A stretch of DNA of 64,000 nucleotides from Tritrichomonas musculus. Its lineage: Eukaryota; Parabasalia; Tritrichomonadida; Tritrichomonadidae. Each line of letters starts with the position of its first letter. The stretch's first letter is position 1. The stretch is from the NCBI GenBank assembly GCA_039105265.1, contig JAPFFF010000021.1:2604001-2668000 (forward strand). The letters are read 5' to 3'. Shown here in pieces: positions 44,032 through 54,202 of the stretch. The notes under the pieces are model-generated. The model worked only from the letters and a program-made list of their open reading frames with translations, was not told the DNA's origin and searched no databases. The position numbers were made by a program, and so were the translations under genes.

Positions 44032-47000
44032 ATGTTATTAGCCATTTTTTGTGTCAGAGTATTCTGTGAAAGAAATTGCAAATGCACAGAAAGAAAAACA
44101 TTATTCGACTTAACAATGTCAAACTACGAACAAATTGTTGGTTCATCCAGACCTGTATTTGTAAGAATGGAAAATGAGGGATGCCCATATGCGAAGAAAT
44201 CTCAAGACAATTGGAAAGAAGCATCAGATCTTTTTCCTAACATAAAGTTTGTTAGAGCAGAATGTATATATAATGGAGAAGTCTGCTCAAAAATAGGTGG
44301 ACAAGTTTCACCATCGCATGCTTTATTTGAAGCCAATTCTACAAAATATGTATATGACTTTGGAAATCCACCAGATATTTCTTCCTCATCTTCATACTTT
44401 GCCAATATAATTCATCAATATCTTGGATTTTACCCCTTTGATACCGCATTAATTGAAGATTTAATTCCACAATCAGCAAATAAATTTTTTAACTCATACA
44501 AATATCCAATATTCATTTTATATGATTCTAACTGCGACGAAGATTCAGATTTTGTAGCAGAATGGATCATTAATGCTGTTGATAATACCATACCTTCTGA
44601 AGAATATGGATTTGGTAAAATTGATTGTTCAAAATATCCAGATGAATGCCTTAAATGGGGTTCTAATTATCCATCAGCAAATGTATTTTCACGAGAAAAA
44701 GCAATTAGTGTTAGTATATCTGAACTCGATAATATTGCGGATAGAATTCAAAATGCTATATCATTTCTTGATCGAACCTCTCAAAAGTACCCCGTTCCTC
44801 CTCCTTATTATGAACCTCTATCAACTCCAGTACCATCAATCTCCAATGTTCAAATAATTACTGTTGATCAACTCCAAAATCGAGAAATCAACGATATAAG
44901 GTCAAAGTATAATACAGCTAAAACTAGAACATGTACTGGCGAAGATTACACTGGAACTCCTGAGGTTTTCCAGTGCAATGATGTTGAAATAAAGCCCGAA
45001 GTTTATACTGATTCAATTAGGCTGATAAACTTTTTCAGAGAGCTAGCTGGAGTTCCTTCAACGGTCACCAACGATGTCACATTAAATGAAGGTTGCTATA
45101 TAGCTTCTAAGTACTCTTCACGAGCAGCCACTCTTTCACACACGCCCAATGAATACTTCAAAAATCACTGCAATTTCAATGAAAACTGGGAACTGATAAA
45201 AAAACGGTTAGCCAATTCAAATTTAGCCCAAGGTGAAAATACGGTTTTGGCGATGATTGCTGGCTTGATGGACGATGAAGGTGCCAATAATGAAGGAGTT
45301 GTTGGCCATCGAAGATGGTTTTTGTATCCTTATTTAAAAACGGTTGGAATCGGTTTTTATCCGTTATCCAAACATAAAATGGATGGCTATTCAATTCAAT
45401 ATCCACCATCTGGAACTATCAGTGTTAACAACGATGTTTATAACTCCAATGAATACACTGACGTTAACTTCATTTCTTGGCCAAGTGCGGGACCGTTTCC
45501 ATTTGAAAGGATTCCGACATCGTGGTCGGTTTACTACAAAGAGTTCCAAAAAGAAGGAGTGACGGTTGACAACATAATTGTCAAATTGACAAGAGATGAT
45601 GGTCAAATTTTAGAATGCTCTAGAATCGACTTATCAAAAAACAGAATGGGAATGCCTGGCTTCTTAGTCTTCAAGCTTACTGAAAAATCACTCAAATTAA
45701 TAACGGCTGGCCACAGTGTTCATGTTCAAATTTACTTATTGAAAGACTCTGTTAGAGATTGTCTTGATTATACAATCGATTTCTTCGATGACAATCAAGA
45801 TGAATACGTTTGCTTCTACAACACAAATAAAGATAAATGCCCTTCAAATATAGCTGATTCAAACAAGTTTGGAAATGGACAATATTCAAATTACAAATCG
45901 TCAGGAAATGCACGAACAATCATTCATGTTGTAGAAGACATAAAACTGACAAGTGAAATGAATTTTGACTTTTCTAAGTCAATCATTGTGAAAGGAAATA
46001 AAATCGAAGGAAAAATTATCATTGGCATTGGTAATGACGTTGATATACATGATTCAAGCGCACTTGATGTTGTCATTCAAGTCGATTCAACTAACCTTAA
46101 ATGCGGCATTTTAAGAACTCCTGGAAAAACGAAGTCAATAACAATGAAGTTTCAAAATAATCCAACATCGAAGCAAAGGATTCGTTCTTTGTTTTATGTT
46201 GGTTCTTACACCGACATTACATTTCCAAAGAAGATTACTTTTGGCGATTATAATTATTATTTTTCAATCATTTATAATGATTTGGAAACATATTTGATAA
46301 GCACGCCTATTTCATTTGTCCAGTATGCTTGCTATGGATATAAAAGTCTTTATGATATCGACTCTTCTATTGTTTGCTATGAGTTTAGTGAATCAAGTGG
46401 ATTGAGAGATTTGAAAACATCGAAAAAAATGCTTCGAATTTATGCAGATGGAACGGACTTTGTTATATCAGCGAACAACTTACCAGATAATCAAATGGAT
46501 GTTGAGCTCCTTATTGGAATTAGTGTATTTACAATTGAATATTCGAGTGCATTAGAACGAAAAGCAAAAACATTAAAAATCAAGAGTCTTAAAGGACAAA
46601 ACATAAATCCAAAAATATCTTATAAAATATTGAACTATTACCAGATTCCATTCATTAATTCAATATCATCATATGATGAAACATTTAAAATTTATCCATT
46701 CAAAAATCTTTACTTATCAAATTTGAATGCAAAAATTAATTTGGAAGGTTATTCTATTCCTTATTTACTTGGTGATGAAGACGCAAAGAAAATTGTACAG
46801 AAAAGTGATACTGAAAATGAAATTTATGAAGAAAGTCAGAATAATTTTGTTAATAATGAAGGTTTTTATGAATATCCATCACACAATCAAGATGGCCAAA
46901 TAACATATCCACTGTTTATAACAAACGGTGGCCATGATGAATACACAATTAGTAGAAAGTCGCAATATTCTACAAATTATTTCAGATTCCGTCCAACAAA

Positions 47001-48234
47001 AGAATCTGCTTCAAAGCCAATCACAATAATTTTCTCTCCTCAAACAGATATTAATGAAAAGATAGAGCAAATATTTATTGAAGATTATCAGGATGTTACC
47101 ATTAAGACAGAAAAAGTCACATTAATGGGCTACCAATGCACCTACTTTTCAAGATTAAATTTGGTTAATGTGTCGAAAGCAAGATTCATTGATACTGCTG
47201 GAAATACTGTTGAAGAAATAAGCACTGATATCACAGGAATAGCTGATCTAGATTTATCTTCTGATTCAGAAAAGCCTGTCAATTTTAATACACTCAATTT
47301 TAGGACTCATTCTTCAATTGAAGGAAAAAATAGCAAAATTAAAAATGCAAACATTATTGAGTCAAGTCCAACGCTCAAAAACTTTCAGATACAGAACCTT
47401 AATGTATATGATAGCTCAAGTGTTAAATTGGTTGATTGCACAGTTACTGGACAAGTTGAACTTCATTTTCATGATAAAGAAACACCACTGATTAACCTCA
47501 AAAACTGTCAATTTAATCCTTCATCGATCAAAGTTGTTTTGTGGCCTCAATCATCACTCTCAAATAGTGGATTAAAGCTTCTATCAACTATAGAAGACCT
47601 TTCTTTGGTCATTGCTGACATAGATCCTCAATTTGCAGAAGGTTTAAAAGACAAAGTCACATTTTATCAAATGAGTGAATATGACCCTTTTGATGGTACT
47701 AAAGAAAGTAAAATATCCGATTACAAGGCAATACTCTCCAAGGATAAAAAAGGAATTTACTTGGTAACTAACAATTTCGATGAAGCAAATGACGCACCTG
47801 CCGAAATTCCTACAAAATATGACAGCAGTAAAATAAATGATAATTTCGAGTTGAATCCTTCTCCTCCGCCAGCACAGACTCCTCAAGCAACATATCCTCC
47901 AGAAGAAGAGCCAGTTGAAATCAATAGTGAGGAATACACAATCAGCAGTAATAATAATAACGATAATAATGATGATGATGGAAATAATGAGAACGAAAAT
48001 CCTTCTGTAAAAGATAAAGATGCAAATAAGAAGAAAGGTTTAAGTGGTGGACAAATAGCTGGAATTGTAATCGGTGTCTTGATTGGCTGTGCTGCCATTT
48101 TGGCTGGAATAACATTTCTTATCGTTTGGAATCATAAGAAAAAGTTAACTGTTGAAAATGAGCATTCTCTAAGTAACGATGAAAAAGAAGATAAAAATGA
48201 TGAAAAAGAAGGCAAAGAAAATGATGCTCCATAA
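44032..48234 (+). CDS. Type I membrane protein with thioredoxin-like and CAP-like domains
   Basis: 1400 residues. A short hydrophobic N-terminus (MLLAIFCVRVFC) reads as a signal peptide. Residues about 20-130 resemble a thioredoxin fold, with CPYAKKS at the active-site position (only one cysteine of the usual pair). Residues about 320-450 look like a CAP/SCP domain: RLINFFRELAGVPSTV, TLNEGCYIASKYSS, LSHTP, and GVVGHRRWFLYPYLKTVGIG. A long beta-rich region follows to about 1270, then a Pro- and Asn-rich linker, a single membrane helix (GGQIAGIVIGVLIGCAAILA, from about residue 1341), a KKK stop signal and an acidic cytoplasmic tail. It is probably displayed on the cell surface or a lysosome-like membrane. 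CAP proteins occur in trichomonads; the combination here is unusual and its function unknown. Confidence 0.85.
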   Translation: MLLAIFCVRVFCERNCKCTERKTLFDLTMSNYEQIVGSSRPVFVRMENEGCPYAKKSQDNWKEASDLFPNIKFVRAECIYNGEVCSKIGGQVSPSHALFEANSTKYVYDFGNPPDISSSSSYFANIIHQYLGFYPFDTALIEDLIPQSANKFFNSYKYPIFILYDSNCDEDSDFVAEWIINAVDNTIPSEEYGFGKIDCSKYPDECLKWGSNYPSANVFSREKAISVSISELDNIADRIQNAISFLDRTSQKYPVPPPYYEPLSTPVPSISNVQIITVDQLQNREINDIRSKYNTAKTRTCTGEDYTGTPEVFQCNDVEIKPEVYTDSIRLINFFRELAGVPSTVTNDVTLNEGCYIASKYSSRAATLSHTPNEYFKNHCNFNENWELIKKRLANSNLAQGENTVLAMIAGLMDDEGANNEGVVGHRRWFLYPYLKTVGIGFYPLSKHKMDGYSIQYPPSGTISVNNDVYNSNEYTDVNFISWPSAGPFPFERIPTSWSVYYKEFQKEGVTVDNIIVKLTRDDGQILECSRIDLSKNRMGMPGFLVFKLTEKSLKLITAGHSVHVQIYLLKDSVRDCLDYTIDFFDDNQDEYVCFYNTNKDKCPSNIADSNKFGNGQYSNYKSSGNARTIIHVVEDIKLTSEMNFDFSKSIIVKGNKIEGKIIIGIGNDVDIHDSSALDVVIQVDSTNLKCGILRTPGKTKSITMKFQNNPTSKQRIRSLFYVGSYTDITFPKKITFGDYNYYFSIIYNDLETYLISTPISFVQYACYGYKSLYDIDSSIVCYEFSESSGLRDLKTSKKMLRIYADGTDFVISANNLPDNQMDVELLIGISVFTIEYSSALERKAKTLKIKSLKGQNINPKISYKILNYYQIPFINSISSYDETFKIYPFKNLYLSNLNAKINLEGYSIPYLLGDEDAKKIVQKSDTENEIYEESQNNFVNNEGFYEYPSHNQDGQITYPLFITNGGHDEYTISRKSQYSTNYFRFRPTKESASKPITIIFSPQTDINEKIEQIFIEDYQDVTIKTEKVTLMGYQCTYFSRLNLVNVSKARFIDTAGNTVEEISTDITGIADLDLSSDSEKPVNFNTLNFRTHSSIEGKNSKIKNANIIESSPTLKNFQIQNLNVYDSSSVKLVDCTVTGQVELHFHDKETPLINLKNCQFNPSSIKVVLWPQSSLSNSGLKLLSTIEDLSLVIADIDPQFAEGLKDKVTFYQMSEYDPFDGTKESKISDYKAILSKDKKGIYLVTNNFDEANDAPAEIPTKYDSSKINDNFELNPSPPPAQTPQATYPPEEEPVEINSEEYTISSNNNNDNNDDDGNNENENPSVKDKDANKKKGLSGGQIAGIVIGVLIGCAAILAGITFLIVWNHKKKLTVENEHSLSNDEKEDKNDEKEGKENDAP

Positions 48235-48295
48235 CTCTTTAACGATTAATGAGCATATTTAATAAACTTTTTTATATTAATTTTAATCTCTTTTA

Positions 48296-48457
48296 TTATA
48301 AAAGAATCAGTTCTTTTACATCATACGAATATTCAGAACATTGATTAACTACAAATAACTTTTTAAAAAAATGATTTTTTTTTTTTTTGCCAATCATTAA
48401 CTCAACTTTGAAATAAATCAAATTCTGGAAGATGTAAAAGAACTGATTCTTTTACAA
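48296..48457. repeat. 162-bp MITE-like inverted repeat
   Basis: 27-bp arms at 48296-48322 and 48431-48457 match inverted with one difference; the core is AAAAGAATCAGTTCTTTTAC. Each arm is itself partly self-complementary (AAAAGAA...TTCTTTT). Confidence 0.75.
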
Positions 48458-48498
48458 TAAAATAAATCATACTTTTGGCAATTTTTGAAAAACAAACT

Positions 48499-48586
48499 TT
48501 TTTTATGAGATTATTCAAAAAGTAGGTTGGACGAACTCGAATTCCTTTCAATTGAAACTTTTTGAATAACTTTTTTCTCATAAAAA
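48499..48586. repeat. Palindrome with ATTCAAAAAGT/ACTTTTTGAAT cores
   Basis: TTTATGAGATTATTCAAAAAGT at its left is mirrored by ACTTTTTGAATAAC...CTCATAAA at its right. A further ATTCAAAAAGTAGC lies at about 48618. Confidence 0.6.
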
Positions 48587-48872
48587 GTTATTGACATTTT
48601 TAATCTTGTTATTTTTATTCAAAAAGTAGCTTTATTGAAATTAATTAAAATTTAATAAGCAACTTTATTAGATTACATATTGAAAACTGATTTGCAATCA
48701 AGAGTGGCTGGCAGCTTACAATATTTCGTATTCAAGACATTGAAGCTAAACAGATAATGACATAGTGAAAAACTAGTACACAAAAATAGCATAAATTCCA
48801 AATACAAAAAATAACATACATTTTATAAAACTAGAAAAATATACAAAAAATAAAATAAATAAATAAAATACG

Positions 48873-50996
48873 TCAGAAGGAAGTATCATCTGAGAAGACT
48901 TCGTTATTGAAGACTGGCTTGAAGCTTCCCGATTTGATGTGGATTTTGCTTGGGCTCTCCTTGTCGTCCTTGATCAGAAAATCAATCACGTCGGATGAAT
49001 TCACATTCAATTGGTCATCACTTTTTCTGAGGCTGTTAGAAAACGGTTTTGTATCGTTGTTTTCATCTGTCATTGTCATGACAGAGACATTGTTCGAGAA
49101 TGAGGAGTCGTCTGTCTGTACATCGATGCCGACTCTTGACGGCGGTTTGACGATGTCTTTGAGTTCAATTTCTGGAAGCTCTATCGTCGATGAAAAGTGA
49201 AGTGAATCATCATCTTCATTTTTATCGGCGAGTTTGATATTCTTGTTGCTACCGGGTACTTGTGTCTGGCAATTTTTGGTGTTTGCTGGTGGATTTTTAT
49301 TTTGGTTGTAATTAGAATTATTAATATTATTGTGATTTGTGTCGGTTTGCTGGTTTGAGTAAATGGGTGGGTTGTTTTGAATGGGTCTTTTTTGTTTGCT
49401 GTTATTATATTGATCATTAACCGGTTTCTCTTGATTTTGGGTATCAGAAAAAGATTCATCTGAAAAAGTGAACTTTTTCTGAGGCGATTCAAAACATGGC
49501 TTTTTATTTCGTTGGATTGCGCCCTTTCTGGTTGGATGCTGTTGGTATATATTATTAATCGGACTATAATTGTGATCATCATTATCATTTTCGTAGTAAT
49601 CACTTTCGGAATATTCATGAACTATAATTATCTTTCGTCTTTTCCTATTTTTTGGACTTCTTTGCAATTGATCGTTATTACTTTGCTTGCTTTTATGTCT
49701 CTTTTTATCCGGCTCAAACTCATCTGCAAGTGCAGCTTGTATTAAAAGTTCTTCTTCTCTTCCAATAGGAGATTGAGGCTTCTTTTCTTGTGGAGAACTT
49801 GAAGATTGGGGAGATTCTTTTAAAATCGATTTTTTTGGAACAACTCTTTTTGGAGACATATCTGAATAGGATGATGTAAAAAGATCATTTGGAAGAGTAG
49901 ATCCAAGCGGATCATCGTCTGCATTATTGTTATTGCGCGCATTTGGAGTTGCTTTTCTTGCCTGGGGTGAAGGTGAATGAGAAGTAGGCGCGTTTAATTT
50001 CTTTTGATTTTTTTGTGAAGATATTTGTCCGATTGAGTCTGAATTAAATTCATCGGAAGAAACAAATTCAGTAATGGTTTGAAGAAAATTATCCACTGGG
50101 TCATTTTTTGGAGAAGATGATGCATTGCGATTTCTATTTATATCATCTGTGAAATCCAAAACTTTGTCAATAGAAAGAGATGATGATGATGACCCAGGTT
50201 TATCTTTATTTCCCTCATAGTTTGTATCTTTTGGTGACGTAGATGCAACTAATATGGAAGAATTTGGCGAAATTACTGAATTTGCTATTTCATCGGGGTT
50301 TGATGTTTCTGGAGGTGGAGGACTTGGCTCAATATAATTATTGAAATCATTTGTAATCACATTAGCTGTATAGTATCTATGATGATGGCGTTGCTTATTT
50401 TGAATATTGGGCTGAAAATAATTATTTGCAGTATCGTTATCTTCTATATAAAATTGATTTATATTGCTTTGTATTGATAAAGATGTTGGATTTTTATTAT
50501 AAGGCTGATTGTTTTGGAAAGAAAATAATGCATCTTCATGTGCGGCTTTCATGCTTTTGACATTTTTAATATGTCTGAGAACTGAAGAGGCAAATTGATG
50601 CTGCCATCGCTTGAAGCATTTCATTTTAATCTGTTTTTGTAGATAACTTTTCAAATTTTTAAAACATAAAAATAATTCAAAATTTCTTGAGAGATATTCA
50701 AGCTGAGGATCTAAATTGTCTTGGAAGGAAATATCAAGATCTTCATCCGCTGTTTGCGATATTTGCGTTTTGGTTTGATTTTTTGTTTTCTTTGTCTTTG
50801 TATAAAGTTTTTCACTGTTTTTTTGATTATTTGGTACCACTTTGCGCTTCTTTGCTGTCTTTTTCACTTTAATACACGACGATGGTCTAGGCTCTTTGTA
50901 TTGTCGGTAAGAAGAACCAGAGTAGGATGACCTTCTCATTCGTGATAAAGCTATCAAAAAGTCAAAGCGTGAAGTAGTGGTATAGAATTTTTTCAA
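48873..50996 (-). CDS. 707-residue low-complexity basic protein
   Basis: No recognised domain. The N-terminus is basic and serine-rich (MRRSSYSGSSYRQYKEPRP from the second Met at about 50939, a plausible start) followed by KKTAKKRKVV, a possible nuclear signal. Near residues 105-140 a helical stretch, FKNLKSYLQKQIKMKCFKRW, has the spacing of centrosome Sfi1-like or calmodulin-binding helices; this is only a resemblance. The remainder is disordered: Asn, Ser, Pro and Gln runs, with KNRKRRKIIIV near 460. A VGIDVQTDD segment near residue 640 fits the dynein light chain LC8 docking pattern. It ends as the gene convergent with the membrane-protein gene. It could be cytoskeletal or nuclear. Confidence 0.75.
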   Translation of the reverse strand: MKKFYTTTSRFDFLIALSRMRRSSYSGSSYRQYKEPRPSSCIKVKKTAKKRKVVPNNQKNSEKLYTKTKKTKNQTKTQISQTADEDLDISFQDNLDPQLEYLSRNFELFLCFKNLKSYLQKQIKMKCFKRWQHQFASSVLRHIKNVKSMKAAHEDALFSFQNNQPYNKNPTSLSIQSNINQFYIEDNDTANNYFQPNIQNKQRHHHRYYTANVITNDFNNYIEPSPPPPETSNPDEIANSVISPNSSILVASTSPKDTNYEGNKDKPGSSSSSLSIDKVLDFTDDINRNRNASSSPKNDPVDNFLQTITEFVSSDEFNSDSIGQISSQKNQKKLNAPTSHSPSPQARKATPNARNNNNADDDPLGSTLPNDLFTSSYSDMSPKRVVPKKSILKESPQSSSSPQEKKPQSPIGREEELLIQAALADEFEPDKKRHKSKQSNNDQLQRSPKNRKRRKIIIVHEYSESDYYENDNDDHNYSPINNIYQQHPTRKGAIQRNKKPCFESPQKKFTFSDESFSDTQNQEKPVNDQYNNSKQKRPIQNNPPIYSNQQTDTNHNNINNSNYNQNKNPPANTKNCQTQVPGSNKNIKLADKNEDDDSLHFSSTIELPEIELKDIVKPPSRVGIDVQTDDSSFSNNVSVMTMTDENNDTKPFSNSLRKSDDQLNVNSSDVIDFLIKDDKESPSKIHIKSGSFKPVFNNEVFSDDTSF

Positions 50997-51669
50997 AAAG
51001 CTTTCTCAATCTATAATAAATATTTTTTTTGAAAAAGTTCATCTTTCAGATTAAGATAGATGGTGTTTGTTTTAGTTTTATCTTATTTATAAGTTATTTA
51101 ATTTAAATTATTATTATTTTTTTGATAAATAAATACTGCAAAATGAAGCATATTGCTAATAATAAAGTATAAATTGTCATTTATAATTATTCTTACATAG
51201 CAATTGCAAAATTTATGAGAAAGAATTTATTGGTTTACAATGAATTTTATATATTAAAAGGAATATAATTTTTTTTGGAATAAAAAGAATGTTCTTTCTG
51301 TTAACGAACTTAAAATTCATTACAATGTTGCTTGAAATTTCAAATTTTAATTATCAGCATGCAGTCCTATAAATGATTGAATTTCCAAAATCATAAATTG
51401 GAATACGATAATAAGAGTAAAGTCAATTTAGTATAATAGTTTTATTTGATTGATATGAAGTGGCATACAATTGGTTGCAGTTAAGTTGAATAAAAAAACA
51501 CTTCTTTTCTGACTCAATTTTTGTTTATCTTTCAATTGAATATCATCTCTTGATTTTTATTTTTATTTAGACCAAAACTTGTTTCACAATATTTTTGAAG
51601 ATTATTTTAATTTATATTTGTGTGAGAAATGAGTATATTCATAATAAAAAATATCTATTATATAATTAA
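50997..51669. other. AT-rich spacer
   Basis: No gene seen; it lies upstream of the 707-residue gene and so should carry its promoter. Confidence 0.5.
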
Positions 51670-52483
51670 AAATAAATAGAGCGGTTGTCCATTTGTAAAG
51701 TATTGAAAAATATTAAAAAACGCTAATTGACTAATAATATTTTATATTTGGGGTTGAAATATATGGTTTGCTCAGATATATTCTGTTGATTATGAGAAAA
51801 AAAATTTCAATATAAAAATAAAAGTGTTTTAAAAATTTTATATTTCTCACAAAATTATAGACCCGATTTTCTCTTCATTATTTCATTCCTTTATATAAAT
51901 TACCTTATTTTTCATATTTTATCTTTAATGAGTTTATTTGAAAATTGAATTTTTGTATTATTATTTTTAGTCAATTCAAATTTCCAAATAAATTTCAATT
52001 AAATTTTTCAATTTATTCATTTTTTTAAATATTTTTATAATGATACGAAAAGGAGATATTGATTTTATAATTATATAAAAAGAAATAATTTATATTATTA
52101 TTATTGTAATTTTGGATGATAGATAAATTGATTGAATCATAAAAGGAAATATATTTTTTTTTAGATAAAAAACTAATTTCCCAGATGCCAGCTATAAATC
52201 CTTATTTTATAATCTTTTGTTAAACTTTCCTGATTCACATGCAATTTCTAAATCAAGTTTTCCTATCAATATTATCTAAAGTTCAAAATCGATTATTTTA
52301 TTTAAATAATTATTTCGATCTTTTAATCACAATTACAACCTTTCCATGTCGTTCAAGATGCAAGTCTTCTCAATTTTTCTGATATATCCATTCGAAAAAA
52401 AGTTTACTTTATTTATAAATAATTTATAAATTTGATAAAGACACTTTTTGAGCATAGCTCAAAAAGCGGCTATCTTGTTTTAT
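51670..52483 (+). repeat. Dispersed 820-bp repeat, copy 2
   Basis: A direct repeat of 35464-36300 ending in the hairpin CTTTTTGAGCATAGCTCAAAAAG at about 52444-52466. It lacks about 20 bp near the right side and lacks the neighbouring palindromic units, which shows where the shared unit ends. The hairpin has compensating changes relative to copy 1. Confidence 0.85.
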
Positions 52484-53010
52484 TTAATTTTAAAATTAAT
52501 ATATTTAAACGAGAAGTTAGCAAATTTATTTATTACCCTTATTTAAGAATTCTTCAATAAAAAGAGAATGTTCATATTTTTCATGGCTATTTTTCATATA
52601 TGTAGTATATCAATTAAGGTAACCAGTTTCATTAGTTAGATCTTTGCAAACTGTCGATATACTGATTTAAATCATCTTTTCAATGTAATTCAAATATTGG
52701 CCATATTTTATGATGTTATTATCAATACTTGAAAAAAAAAGCAACAATATCGATTTTAAAATATGGCCAATATTTGAATTGCCCGAAAAAAAAGCAAAAT
52801 TGACCTTCATCAAGAGGGAATAATCGTCTTTTACTAGAAACCTTTGTTCGATTTTCATTGATTGCTATTTTTTTTTTTTTTTAAAATGTTGTTTTCTGTA
52901 AAAAGAACCCAAACTCTATTTTTTCGGATAATACATTTTCTATATTATTAGATTATTTTATAAATACTCATATTTATATATATTTAAAAATATTAAAATT
53001 TTAACTAATA
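52484..53010. other. AT-rich spacer next to the mariner/array
   Basis: No supported gene; a minus frame at 52667-52858 arises from the inverted repeat inside it. Confidence 0.5.
52687..52780. repeat. Perfect 24-bp inverted repeat
   Basis: AATTCAAATATTGGCCATAT... at 52687-52710 is exactly mirrored at 52757-52780, with a 46-bp loop. Possibly a tiny element or a transcription stop. Confidence 0.75.
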
Positions 53011-54181
53011 TAGGGGTTAAAAAAAGTTCTGACCCCCCCTTTGTTTTTTGACAAATAATTAAGATAATTAAAATTAATTTTTATTGTTTAATATAATACT
53101 CTCCATTGTTGCTTATTACCCAGTTTAATCTTTCAATCCATTCTTGAAAGACTGATTGGAGCTCTTCGAAAGTCACTTCATTAAAAAGTGACTGTATTTC
53201 TGAGATGAGTTCTTCTGGGCTCTCTAACTTTTTTTCCTCAAGCAGTTGCTTAATTCGTCCAAAGAGCCAGAAATCACACGGGCTTAAATCTGGAGAATAA
53301 GCCGGGTGATCAACTCTTTTGAGTCTATGGTCACTCAAAAATTCACTTGTTTTCGAACCGTTGTGAATTCTGCTGTTATCCATATGCAGAATGAACTGTT
53401 TAATTCGGATATTATGATCTCCATGATGAATGAATTGGCAAATTTCATCAAGAATATTGGTAATGAAATATTCTTGATTGAATTTGATCCCTTTTGGAAG
53501 TGCATCAATACATATTAAACGGTCTCCACTGAAAGCAATTGTGATCATGCATTTTTTTGAACCAATTTTTTTCAGAACTCTTGGTGGAACTTTTTCAATT
53601 GATGGTGCATACATAGCATTTGTTTCATAATCAAAATAGAACCATGATTCATCTAAGGTTATTAGTGAGATGAAATTATTTTCTTGACAAGAGTACAATG
53701 TTTTCAAAAGTGCTCTTGATTTTTCAACTCGTTCGATCTTATTTTCCGGGGTGAGTTGATGAGGGACCCATCTTCTGATAAACCTTTTCAAATGAAGGAC
53801 ATCGGTTAAATTGAAAATAACCGTTGGAACAGAGCAACATAATCGTGATGCAATACTTTTTGCAGTTGAATAAGGTTCATCTTGCAAAATGGCTGAAATA
53901 GTATCAGATATATCCAAATTTGGCCTTCCTTCGCGTTCTAAATCATTGCATGATAAATCTCCACTTTTGAACCTGTTGACCCATCGTTGGATTGTTGACA
54001 TACTAAGAGCGTCATCTTCTAATGTATCTGTTAACTCTGTTGTAATTTTTTTGTATCCCCATCCTTTCAGGAAGAAATACTTGATAACAATTCTTTGCTC
54101 GATTGGAAGAGGTGTATTACCATCATTAACTATATTATCTCGATTAGGATAAAGAGTTTTAACACTTGGTGGTAATTCCAT
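53011..54181 (-). mobile_element. Mariner element lacking its right (5') end
   Basis: The left edge reads TATAGGGGTTAAAAAAAGTTCTGACC, like a mariner end at a TA site. A matching inverted end should lie just beyond the transposase start but is absent: the C48 protease gene begins 21 bases away. This is the leftmost and longest mariner piece of the tandem array. Confidence 0.7.
53081..54181 (-). CDS. Mariner transposase, full length
   Basis: 366 residues, slightly longer than most mariner transposases. The N-terminal helix-turn-helix region (about 20-110) includes WGYKKITTELTDTLEDDALS and MSTIQRWVNRFKSGDLS. The catalytic part has LDESWFYFD, HMDNSRIHN and YSPDLSPCDFWLFGRIK. There are 34 residues between the second and third aspartates, so it is a DD34D enzyme. 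It ends VISNNGEYYIKQ. All signature motifs are intact and the frame is open, so the protein may be active, cutting and joining DNA in the nucleus, although its own right terminal repeat is missing. Only 21 bases separate its ATG from the C48 gene stop on the same strand. Confidence 0.92.
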   Translation of the reverse strand: MELPPSVKTLYPNRDNIVNDGNTPLPIEQRIVIKYFFLKGWGYKKITTELTDTLEDDALSMSTIQRWVNRFKSGDLSCNDLEREGRPNLDISDTISAILQDEPYSTAKSIASRLCCSVPTVIFNLTDVLHLKRFIRRWVPHQLTPENKIERVEKSRALLKTLYSCQENNFISLITLDESWFYFDYETNAMYAPSIEKVPPRVLKKIGSKKCMITIAFSGDRLICIDALPKGIKFNQEYFITNILDEICQFIHHGDHNIRIKQFILHMDNSRIHNGSKTSEFLSDHRLKRVDHPAYSPDLSPCDFWLFGRIKQLLEEKKLESPEELISEIQSLFNEVTFEELQSVFQEWIERLNWVISNNGEYYIKQ

Positions 54182-54202
54182 TTCGAGTTGAATAAAAAGT
54201 CT

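Larger units (their letters stand above)
48235..48872. other. Spacer with inverted repeats between convergent genes
   Basis: This stretch separates two genes that end towards each other. It contains the inverted repeats at 48296-48457 and 48499-48586; no gene is seen. Confidence 0.5.

Noticed and set aside
52667-52858. 63-residue minus-strand gene
   Set aside because: Spans an inverted repeat and has no protein-like conservation.
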